A DNA stretch of 64,000 nt from Prunella strophiata (lineage: Eukaryota; Chordata; Aves; Passeriformes; Prunellidae), in assembly GCA_036583965.1 (NCBI GenBank), contig JAZBQD010000025.1, positions 12,850,300 through 12,914,299 of the forward strand, given 5' to 3'. Of this stretch, positions 35,937-44,886 are shown one piece after another. The first letter of the stretch is position 1, and each line of letters begins with the position of its first letter. The position numbers were made by a program, and so were the translations under genes. Under the pieces are notes generated by a model that was not told the DNA's origin, ran no database searches, and saw only the letters and a list, made by a program, of their open reading frames with translations.

Positions 35937-38790
35937 CCGGCAAGGGCAGGGCCAGCCCGCAGGTGCCAGCCCCGGGACAAGGGCAGGGCCAGCCCGCAGG
36001 TGCCAGCCCCGGGACAAGGGCAGGGCCAGCCCGCAGGTGCCAGCCCCGGGACAAGGGCAGGGCCAGCCCGCAGGTGCCAGCCCCGGGACAAGGGCAGGGC
36101 CAGCCCGCAGGTGCCAGCCCCGGGACAAGGGCAGGGCCAGCCCGCAGGTGCCAGCCCCGGGACAAGGGCAGGGCCAGCCCGCAGGTGCCAGCCCCGGGAC
36201 AAGGGCAGGGCCAGCCCGCAGGTGCCAGCCCCGGGACAAGGGCAGGGCCAGCCCGCAGGTGCCAGCCCCGGGACAAGGGCAGGGCCAGCCCGCAGGTGCC
36301 AGCCCCGGGACAAGGGCAGGGCCAGCCCGCAGGTGCCAGCCCCGGGACAAGGGCAGGGCCAGCCCGCAGGTGCCAGCCCCGGGACAAGGGCAGGGCCAGC
36401 CCGCAGGTGCCAGCCCCGGGACAAGGGCAGGGCCAGCCCGCAGGTGCCAGCCCCGGGACAAGGGCAGGGCCAGCCCGCAGGTGCCAGCCCCGGGACAAGG
36501 GCAGGGCCAGCCCGCAGGTGCCAGCCCCGGGACAAGGGCAGGGCCAGCCCGCAGGTGCCAGCCCCGGGACAAGGGCAGGGCCAGCCCGCAGGTGCCAGCC
36601 CCGGGACAAGGGCAGGGCCAGCCCGCAGGTGCCAGCCCCGGGACAAGGGCAGGGCCAGCCCGCAGGTGCCAGCCCCGGGACAAGGGCAGGGCCAGCCCGC
36701 AGGTGCCAGCCCCGGGACAAGGGCAGGGCCAGCCCGCAGGTGCCAGCCCCGGGACAAGGGCAGGGCCAGCCCGCAGGTGCCAGCCCCGGGACAAGGGCAG
36801 GGCCAGCCCGCAGGTGCCAGCCCCGGGACAAGGGCAGGGCCAGCCCGCAGGTGCCAGCCCCGGGACAAGGGCAGGGCCAGCCCGCAGGTGCCAGCCCCGG
36901 GACAAGGGCAGGGCCAGCCCGCAGGTGCCAGCCCCGGGACAAGGGCAGGGCCAGCCCGCAGGTGCCAGCCCCGGGACAAGGGCAGGGCCAGCCCGCAGGT
37001 GCCAGCCCCGGGACAAGGGCAGGGCCAGCCCGCAGGTGCCAGCCCCGGGACAAGGGCAGGGCCAGCCCGCAGGTGCCAGCCCCGGGACAAGGGCAGGGCC
37101 AGCCCGCAGGTGCCAGCCCCGGGACAAGGGCAGGGCCAGCCCGCAGGTGCCAGCCCCGGGACAAGGGCAGGGCCAGCCCGCAGGTGCCAGCCCCGGGACA
37201 AGGGCAGGGCCAGCCCGCAGGTGCCAGCCCCGGGACAAGGGCAGGGCCAGCCCGCAGGTGCCAGCCCCGGGACAAGGGCAGGGCCAGCCCGCAGGTGCCA
37301 GCCCCGGGACAAGGGCAGGGCCAGCCCGCAGGTGCCAGCCCCGGGACAAGGGCAGGGCCAGCCCGCAGGTGCCAGCCCCGGGACAAGGGCAGGGCCAGCC
37401 CGCAGGTGCCAGCCCCGGGACAAGGGCAGGGCCAGCCCGCAGGTGCCAGCCCCGGGACAAGGGCAGGGCCAGCCCGCAGGTGCCAGCCCCGGGACAAGGG
37501 CAGGGCCAGCCCGCAGGTGCCAGCCCCGGGACAAGGGCAGGGCCAGCCCGCAGGTGCCAGCCCCGGGACAAGGGCAGGGCCAGCCCGCAGGTGCCAGCCC
37601 CGGGACAAGGGCAGGGCCAGCCCGCAGGTGCCAGCCCCGGGACAAGGGCAGGGCCAGCCCGCAGGTGCCAGCCCCGGGACAAGGGCAGGGCCAGCCCGCA
37701 GGTGCCAGCCCCGGGACAAGGGCAGGGCCAGCCCGCAGGTGCCAGCCCCGGGACAAGGGCAGGGCCAGCCCGCAGGTGCCAGCCCCGGGACAAGGGCAGG
37801 GCCAGCCCGCAGGTGCCAGCCCCGGGACAAGGGCAGGGCCAGCCCGCAGGTGCCAGCCCCGGGACAAGGGCAGGGCCAGCCCGCAGGTGCCAGCCCCGGG
37901 ACAAGGGCAGGGCCGGCCCGCAGGTGCCAATCCCGGGACAAGGGCAGGGCCAGCCCGCAGGTGCCAGCCCCGGGACAAGGGCAGGGCCAGCCCGCAGGTG
38001 CCAGCCCCGGGACAAGGGCAGGGCCAGCCCGCAGGTGCCAGCCCCGGGACAAGGGCAGGGCCAGCCCGCAGGTGCCAGCCCCGGGACAAGGGCAGGGCCA
38101 GCCCGCAGGTGCCAGCCCCGGGACAAGGGCAGGGCCAGCCCGCAGGTGCCAGCCCCGGGACAAGGGCAGGGCCAGCCCGCAGGTGCCAGCCCCGGGACAA
38201 GGGCAGGGCCGGCCTGCATGTGCCAGCCCCGGGACAAGGGCAGGGCCAGCCCGCAGGTGCCAGCCCCGGGACAAGGGCAGGGCCGGCCCGCAGGTGCCAA
38301 TCCCAGGACAAGGGCAGGGCCAGCCCGCAGGTGCCAATCCCGGGACAAGGGCAGGTCCAGCCTGCAGGTGTCAGCCCCGGGACAAGGGCAGGGCCAGCCT
38401 GCAGGTGCCAATCCCGGGACAAGGGCAGGGCCAGCCCGCAGGTGCCAGCCCCGGGACAAGGGCAGGGCCGGCCCGCAGGTGCCAATCCCGGGACAAGGGC
38501 AGGGCCAGCCCGCAGGTGCCAGCCCCGGGACAAGGGCAGGGCCGGCCCGCAGGTGCCAATCCCGGGACAAGGGCAGGTCCAGCCTGCAGGTGCCAATCCC
38601 GGGACAAGGGCAGGGCCAGCCTGCATGTGCCAGTCCCAGGACAAGGGCAGGGCCGGCCTGCAGGTGCCAGTCCCAGGACAAGGGCAGGGCCAGCCCGCAG
38701 GTGCCAATCCCAGGACAAGGGCAGGGCCGGCTCGCAGGTGCCAATCCCAGGACAAGGGCAGGGCCGGCTCGCAGGTGCCAGCCCCGGTGC
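35937..38790. repeat. 37-bp minisatellite, about 77 units, abutting AQP8 exon 4
   Basis: Units start GGGACAAGGGCAGGGCCAGC then CCGCAGGTGCCAGCCCC. From 35937 to about 37910 the units look identical; from 37910 to 38790, towards AQP8, substitutions build up (CCAATCCC, CCGGCCCG, CCTGCATG). The array ends about 20 bp from the exon 4 donor. Confidence 0.98.
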
Positions 38791-38809
38791 CACTGCAGGT
38801 GTCACGCAC

Positions 38810-38944
38810 CTCACCAGCGCCCCGACGAGCAGCGCAGCCGCCATGGGCCCCAGCCAGTAGAGCCAGTGGTGGTGCCAGCGGTTCGCCACCAGGGCCGGCC
38901 CGAAGGCCCGGGCTGGGTTCATGCAGGCTCCGGACACGCCGCCC
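38810..38944 (-). CDS. AQP8: AQP8 exon 4 (second NPA box, TM6)
   Basis: 135 nt with acceptor ttcccctcgcag. Encodes [20 protein letters not shown] and then the TM6 segment ending LLVGALV plus AG of a split Arg codon. The donor AG|gtgcgtgac is placed by homology to human LLIRC; an alternative donor CTG|gtgagg five bases earlier is possible. The conserved MNPAR box includes the Arg of the selectivity filter. A 37-bp array starts about 20 bp past the donor. Confidence 0.92.
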
Positions 38945-41900
38945 CTGCGAGGGGAACAGTGGCTGCGACATCCCGGGGGACTCGGGAGCTGCGCCCTCCC
39001 CTCGGGGCAGGGAGCGGCGTGGGCAGCAGCATCCCCCTCCCGGGGCTCCCTCCCCGGGCTCTGCTGGGCACCGGGCTCGGCCAGGGGAGCCAGGCTGTGC
39101 CCAGGAAGGCTCCGCACCACGCACGGGAGCGGGCAGGCAGCAATCGCAGCTTTAGGGTAAATACTTGCCGAGGGGTTTGTGCAAACACGGCCCGGGGTCC
39201 TGCCGGGGCGGGTGGGCGCTGCCTTAGCCCAGCCCTCCATTAACATTGCTAATTGCGTGTGCTCATTATCCTGTGCCGGTGGCACCGGAGCCGGGCCGAG
39301 CCTGGCAGCGCTGCCAGCAGCCAGGGACACCAGGGACACCAAGCCCTGTTTGCTCAGGGCTTCCCACGGCAAACACGGCCCGGGCAGCCCCGGGTTTGTC
39401 ACCCACAGAGGGGCTCGGGGGGCTGCGCCGGCTGCGGTGCCACGTGCAGGGATGAGCTGAGGCTGCTCCTGCCCCAGCCCGAGCCCGGGCTGCTCCTGCC
39501 CCCAGCCCAGCAGCTCTCCCAGACTGCCAGAGCCCCCACTGGGCTCACGGGATGGCATTCCTGGTGTGCTCAGCTCGCCTCCGTGCCCCTGGCACAGCTC
39601 TGTGCTGTGCTGCAGGAGGGCAGGGCAGGTCTGTCCCATCCCATCCCATTATCCCATCCCATCCCATCCCATCCCATCCCATCCCATCCCATCCCATCCC
39701 ATCCCATTATCCCATCCCATCCCATTATCCCATCCCATTATCCCATCCCATCCCATCCCATTATCCCATCCCATCCCATTATCCCATCCCATCCCATTAT
39801 CCCATCCCATCCCATCCCATTATCCCATCCCATCCCATCCCATCCCATCCCATCCATCCCATCCCATCCCATCCCATCCCATCCCATCCCATTCCATCCC
39901 ATCCCATCCCATCCCATCCCATTATCCCATCCCATCCCATCCCATCCCATTATCCCCCATCCCATCCCATCCCATCCCATCCCATCCCATCCCATCCCAT
40001 CCCATCCCATCCCATCCCATCCCATCCCATCCCATCCCATCCCATCCCATCCCATTATCCCATCCCATTTTCCCATTATCCCACCCCCTCCCGGCACTGT
40101 CCCCTCCCCGGTGCAGCTTTGGGGTGGGATTTGGGGTGTCCCGATGGAGGGGGCTCAGAGCAGCCCGGGTCCCCCCAGGTCCCCCCGGTGCCCCCAGGTC
40201 CCCCCGGTGCCCGCGGTGCCCGGTGGGTGCCGGGCACGGGCACGGCGCTCACCCCGCCAGGATGCCGGCGCTGGCGGCGAGCCCGATGCACAGCGGGGCC
40301 AGCGCGGTGCTGGTGCTGCGGTTGACGGCTCCCATGCACACCACGAGCAGCAGGAAGGAGCTGAGCACGATCTCTGCCAGCAGCGCAGCGGGCACCTGCT
40401 CGGCGGCCGCGATGCCCGCGAAGGCTCCGCCGCTGGCGTTGCCGAAGCTCTCGCTCGGTGCCACGGCCTGCGGGGACAGCCGGCGGTGGCACCGCGCTCC
40501 GTGCCAGCAGATGGGCTCGCTGTCGGGGCGGCGTGGGCGGAGGGCGGCTTAAAGAGGAGCTAAACTGGGCTGTGCGGGAGGAAAGGCAGCCCCGAGCGGC
40601 CGGCGGGCACGGACAGAGCCGCCGAGAGGGCTCCGGGCACCTCCGGGGTGGTGAGGTGGGCACTGCCCGGCAGGGTGAGACCCCCGGGGGGCACACGGTG
40701 CTGGGAACGGGCAGCACCGAGCCCAGAGGGCCCTGAGGGGGCAGCGCTGGGGAAGGAGCTGGGGAGGTGCCCTGGTGAGCAGGGCAGTGCTGCAGGGGCA
40801 CCCCGAGCCCTCCCGTGCCCCCTCCACTGCCAACACACCCCAAACCTCCGGAGAGCAGGGGCTGCCCCAGAGCCCGCAGCAGCTGGGGAGGGCAGGGCAG
40901 GGCAGGGACAGTCCCCGTGCCCAGGGACACCCCACACCTGTGCCAGGCCAGCTGTGGCAGGGCAGGGACACTCCCCATGCCCAGGGACACCCCGGGTCTG
41001 TATTTGTGCCAGGCTGGCTGTGCCTGCAGGCACAGGGGCTGCCCCCGGGCACTGCCAGCCCTGCAGGCACAGGGGCTGCCCCCGGGCACTGCCAGCCCTG
41101 CAGGCACAGGGGCTGCCCCCGGGCACTGCCAGCCCTGCAGGCACAGGGGCTGCCCCCGGGCACTGCCAGCCCTGCAGGCACAGGGGCTGCCCCCGGGCAC
41201 TGCCAGCCCTGCAGGCACAGGGGCTGCCCCCGGGCACTGCCAGCCCTGCAGGCACAGGGGCTGCCCCCGGGCACTGCCAGCCCTGCAGGCACAGGGGCTG
41301 CCCCCGGGCACTGCCAGCCCTGCAGGCACAGGGGCTGCCCCCGGGCACTGCCAGCCCTGCAGGCACAGGGGCTGCCCCCGGGCACTGCCAGCCCTGCAGG
41401 CACAGGGGCTGCCCCCGGGCACTGCCAGCCCTGCAGGCACAGGGGCTGCCCCCGGGCACTGCCAGCCCTGCAGGCACAGGGGCTGCCCCCGGGCACTGCC
41501 AGCCCTGCAGGCACAGGGGCTGACAGGGGCTGCCCCCGGGCACTGCCAGCCCTGCAGGCACAGGGGCTGCCCCAGCCCTGCCACCCTGCAGAGCAGCAGG
41601 GGCAGCTGCTGCCCCTCCCTGCACAGCAGCAGCAGCCTCGGGCTGGGCACGCAGCCCCTCCTGCAGGGGCACTTTGAGGAACAGGGTCTGGGGGGTGCCC
41701 AGGAGCTGCTGCAGCCCTGCCAGGGCAGCTGAGGGCAGGAGGGGCCTGGCAGAGCTGCAGGAAGGCTCTGGTGGGGCTGGCACCAGCCTGGCAGGACACA
41801 CACCCCTGCAGAGCAGGGCCCTGGGTGCCAGACCCAAATCCTTCACCTCAAAAAGCACAAGCAAGTCAGCCACAGAGAGCCTCTAATTAATACTGATTAC

Positions 41901-43508
41901 CATGAGACACAGGTTAATGAACAGGTTTCATAACTGATCAGCCTGATAATTGCTGGTGATGAGTCAGAGAGTCTGGGAGCCACAACCACATCTGAGTGCT
42001 CAGCTGGGACTGAGCCCCCCAGGAGAGCTGGGCTGGGCTGGGCTGGGCTGGGCTGGGCTGGGCTGGGCTGGTGCCAGCCTGGCCAGGGCTGCACTGCCAG
42101 CACCCCGGGCTGGGCTGGGCTGGGCTGAGGGGGGCCCTGGCTGCACACAAACCCACCTGGGGAACAGCCTGGCAGGGGATTCCTCCTGAGCAGGCTCCTC
42201 TCCAGCCTCCCTGGGCACAATCCTGCCCTGGGCAATCCTTCCCAAGGCTCAATCCTGCCTGGCAGGGTGGGCAGGCCCTGGCACAGGGTGCCCAGAGCAG
42301 CTGGGGCTGCCCCTGGATCCCTGGCAGTGCCCAAGGCCAGGTTGAATGGAGCTTGGAGCAGCCTGGGGCAGGGGAAGGTGTCCCTGCCATGGCAGGGGTG
42401 TGGCAGTGGCATTTAAGGTCCTCTCTAATCCAAAGCATTCCAGGATTCTGTGTGAACCTGCAGCCCCTCACCACAAAGCTGCCCTTGCTGCTGCCCTGGT
42501 TTCACCATGCCAGGGTTTGGGGTGCAGCAGGACCCAGCACAGGCACCGTGGCTCAGGAGCTCCCCTCCTGCACAAACCCCACCTGGGCTGTTCTCCCTCC
42601 TGCCAGGCACTGATAAATGATCATCCCCTTGCTCTGGGCTCTGGGGTTTGCCCATGATCCTGGCCAGCCCACCCAGGACAGCCTGGAGAATGCCATCCCT
42701 GGGCTCTGTGGAGCTGACACAAGGGAAGGGAGTGGAACTCCCCAGGGACTCTTTCAGCATCTCCCTTGGGGATAAATCCATATCTCAGCTCCACACAACA
42801 GCTTTTTCAATGACAGATCTGTCTAAAGGTTGCTTTTGAGTAATTGAAACCCCATTTTTTTAACCTGAAAACACCCAGAGGAGGAGCACAGTTGGGTCAA
42901 AATGTTTTGCTCTGACATCCTTGTGAAAGGAATCATCTCAGCTCCAGAGAGAACCACAAAATCATGGAAGGGTCTGGGCTGGAAGGGCCCTTAAATATCC
43001 CCTAGATATCCCAGAGAATGCTCCTGTTTCAGCCTGACCACTGTTCTTAGAAGGGGCTAAAAACCGAAACCCTGCAATCCCAAGCCAGGTGAACACCCCA
43101 AACCCACGGTGCTATGGGTGCCACCAAAGATGCCACCAAAGGTGCCACCACCCCCCAATGGGCCAGGCTGCCCTCCAGGGGCTCCGTGGCAGGGCAGGGG
43201 TGCTGAGGGCACGGGGGTTTGGGCAGGGAGGGCCCCAGGGCAGGGGGAGGGGGCCACGAGCATCCCCCATCCCCGTGAGCAGGCGTGCCCGCTGTCCCTT
43301 ACCTGATGTCCCCCAGCACGGCGACGGTGGCACCCAGGGCCAGCCCGTGTGCCAGGGCGGGCTGCAGCCGGCCCGGGCCCCCCTCCAGCACGGACAGCAC
43401 CCCGATGAAGATGAAGAGGGCAGTGCCCAGCAGCTCGGCCACGCAGGGCTGGGCGCGGCGCTCGAACCAGCGCGGCCGCGGCGCCGGGGGCTTGGCCTGG
43501 GGCTCCAT
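38810..43508 (-). CDS. AQP8: Aquaporin-8, incomplete gene model (exons 1, 3 and 4 found)
   Basis: Membrane channel of the AQP8 clade, which passes water, ammonia and hydrogen peroxide in plasma and inner mitochondrial membranes. Exons found: 43303-43508, 40253-40467 and 38810-38944, about 185 of some 260 expected residues. They match AQP8 in order: [23 protein letters not shown] (TM1) and [12 protein letters not shown] (TM2); [13 protein letters not shown]4 and TM5; [18 protein letters not shown] (second NPA box, with the Cys before it that is typical of AQP8) and [17 protein letters not shown] (TM6). The exon that should hold HFNPAV and TM3 is not in 40468-43302. Its absence cannot be skipped in frame: exon 1 ends two bases into a codon and exon 3 starts in phase 0. 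The short C-terminal exon is also not recognised. All three exons are open with consensus splice sites, so either the gene decayed recently or the assembly dropped sequence. Confidence 0.9.
38945..40252 (-). other. AQP8: AQP8 intron 3 with CCCAT pentamer array
   Basis: 1.3-kb intron between exons 3 and 4, flanked by good splice sites. One third of it is a CCCAT array; the remainder is CpG-rich unique sequence. Confidence 0.8.
39634..40085. repeat. CCCAT pentanucleotide array in AQP8 intron 3
   Basis: About 88 units of CCCAT broken by TATCCCAT phase-shifting steps. It begins 168 bp past the donor of AQP8 exon 3 in transcription order. Confidence 0.97.
40253..40467 (-). CDS. AQP8: AQP8 exon 3 (TM4, TM5)
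   Basis: 215 nt with acceptor ctgtccccgcag and donor GGCGGG|gtgagc. Starts [16 protein letters not shown], aligning with human AVSPEERFWNASGAAF, then [20 protein letters not shown] (TM4) and [17 protein letters not shown] (TM5). It starts in phase 0 and ends two bases into a Gly codon, which exon 4 completes exactly. Confidence 0.93.
41024..41575. repeat. 37-bp minisatellite, about 15 units, between AQP8 exons 1 and 3
   Basis: Units hold GGCTGCCCCCGGGCACTGCC then AGCCCTGCAGGCACAGG; nearly identical, with one short unit near 41521. Same period as the array at 35937 and shared sub-motifs. Confidence 0.97.
42027..42072. repeat. GCTGG pentanucleotide run
   Basis: Nine units in tandem; a shorter run recurs at 42107-42127. 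Confidence 0.95.
42255..42450 (+). mobile_element. CR1 LINE 3' fragment
   Basis: Standard blocks, ending CATTCCAGGATTCTGTG, close to the intact 3' tail. Confidence 0.85.
42945..43010 (-). mobile_element. CR1 LINE 3' tail fragment
   Basis: AATCATGGAAGGGTCTGGGC then TGGAAGGGCCCTTAAA; short and 5'-truncated. Confidence 0.6.
43303..43508 (-). CDS. AQP8: AQP8 exon 1 (N-terminus, TM1, TM2)
   Basis: 206 nt from ATG 43508-43506 to the donor GACATCAG|gtaagg: 68 codons plus AG. Contains [17 protein letters not shown] (TM1) and [18 protein letters not shown] (TM2, with the His of the selectivity filter). A possible acceptor (gccctgcag|GACCCCATGG) lies 6 bp before the ATG, so a short upstream non-coding or coding exon is possible; the ATG chosen is the first in this frame after it. 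Confidence 0.88.
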
Positions 43509-43564
43509 GGGGTCCTGCAGGGCACGGCTGCCAGGACAGGCTGGGGCACACGAGAGGTTGGGCA

Positions 43565-43640
43565 CAGCAGCAGCTGGGGCACAGGAGCCAGCCCAGGGCA
43601 CAGGAGCCAGCCCAGGGCACAGGAACCAGCCCAGGGCACG
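43565..43640. repeat. 20-bp CCAGCCCAGGGCACAGGAGC repeat, 3-4 units
   Basis: Lies between the candidate AQP8 promoter and the ATG, so it would be in the 5' UTR or a 5' intron. Confidence 0.9.
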
Positions 43641-43739
43641 GCTGGGATGCTGCAGGCAGAGCAGGCTGTGCAGGCTCTCAGCAGGCACCAGCACCCCAGG
43701 AGGCTGCAGGGCTCCCCCGACTGTCTGAGAGCAGCTCTG

Positions 43740-43780
43740 GACGGGAGGCTCTAAATACAGATTGGATTTGCATTGCTAAG
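43740..43780 (-). promoter_or_regulatory. AQP8: Candidate AQP8 core promoter: octamer, CCAAT box, TATA-like
   Basis: Read on the minus strand: ATGCAAAT overlapping a CCAAT box (about 43763-43774), then TATTTAGAG (43750-43757). The spacing would place transcription start near 43725, about 220 bp before the AQP8 ATG. The order and spacing are what a focused promoter looks like, but these are short motifs and the call is inferential. Confidence 0.4.
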
Positions 43781-44034
43781 GAAAAAAAAAGGGGTCATAA
43801 AAGCTGTTGGGCCGGCCCCCAGGGATATCAAAGCTCGTTATCACTGCCAAGCCTTGGCTCAAGGCTTGGGGATTTTTCCCTCGGATTTTTGTTGCTGTTG
43901 ATGGTGGGGTTTGAGGGGGCTCTGCCAAGATCTGCCATGCACACCTGGAGTGTGGCACCTGTGCTCAGCCCCGGGGCCCCTGTGCCTGTTGGAGCCACCA
44001 AGGGGCAGCAGCCTGGGAGCAGCTGATGCTGCCA

Positions 44035-44225
44035 GCCCAGAATCCCAGACTGGTTCAGAGGGAAAGGGAGCTCTGAGAAACGGGACCATGCAGTGCCACC
44101 CCCACCCTGGGCAGGGACACCTTCCACTGTTCCCATCCATGGGGCACTGCCAGGGATCCAGGACAGCCACAGCTGCTCTGGGCACCTTGTGCCAGGGCCT
44201 GCCCACCCTGTGAGTGAAGACCATC
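44035..44225 (-). mobile_element. CR1 LINE 3' fragment
   Basis: AGAATCCCAGACTGGTTCAG, GCAGGGACACCTTCCACTGT and GGGCACCTTGTGCCAGGGCC in order. Confidence 0.8.
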
Positions 44226-44886
44226 AGTCCAAATTCCTGTAAACCTCAGCCCACACCCTGCCCGGGGATTCCAAGGCTGGGGGCTCATGTCCCTCTTGCA
44301 CTGCTCTCAAATAAAGATGTGGGCAAGGGTGCCAAGGGATCCACCAGCCACTGCAAAAGCTGGCATTGATCAAACACTGATTAAAGCCTCCCTAAATCCC
44401 CCTCATGCCAGCGGGGATCACTGCCTGGAGCTCCAGGTTCAGCCAGGGCAGGGGGCATAGGGGGGACCCCCAGGCACCAGCATCTCCCAACCCACAGCAC
44501 CCAGCAGGACCAGCAAGGGCTCCACTGGGAGGGGTTTGGAGAGGGGCTGCAGGAACCCAGATGTGAGTGATCTTTGGAGTATTGGCAGAGGGGGATTGGA
44601 GTGGCAGCACCCACCCAGCGATGGGCACGGCTGCCCCTGCCCGGGTGAGCCAGGGCAGCTCCCTGCAGCAGCAGGAATGTGCCCACAGGCAGGAGCAGCC
44701 CAGCCTGCAGGGATGGGCTCTGCAGCCTTGAGCAGCCCCTGCAGTGTTTGTGGGGCTGCTGAGCACTGGGGCTGGAGGAGCTCTCCTCTCCTGTCAGCAG
44801 GGTAAAGAACACCACACTGCTTTATGGTGTTGTCACAAGGTGCTGGGGATGGGAAGGAAATTTCCACTGGCCTGGCCCTGTGCCAC

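Larger units (their letters stand above)
40468..43302 (-). other. AQP8: AQP8 interval between exons 1 and 3, expected to hold missing exon 2
   Basis: 2.8 kb that contains a 37-bp array (41024-41575), a GCTGG run (42027-42072), two CR1 fragments and an AT-rich stretch at 41880-41960. I searched both strands by eye for codons of HFNPAV and its flanks and found none. Nothing else coding is apparent. Confidence 0.7.

Noticed and set aside
34805..39243. Open frames of 800-1440 codons, Pro/Gly/Cys-rich
   Set aside because: By-products of the 37-bp array, whose three-unit period of 111 bp is divisible by three. Only the AQP8 exon 4 segment inside one of them is coding.
41024..41575. CRISPR-like regular repeats
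   Set aside because: There are no distinct spacers: the units are contiguous and the genome is that of a vertebrate.
43100..43160. GGCACC-rich stretch as a possible AQP8 exon 2
   Set aside because: It encodes short Gly-rich repeats ([11 protein letters not shown]) and no NPA box, and lacks splice sites in the right phase.
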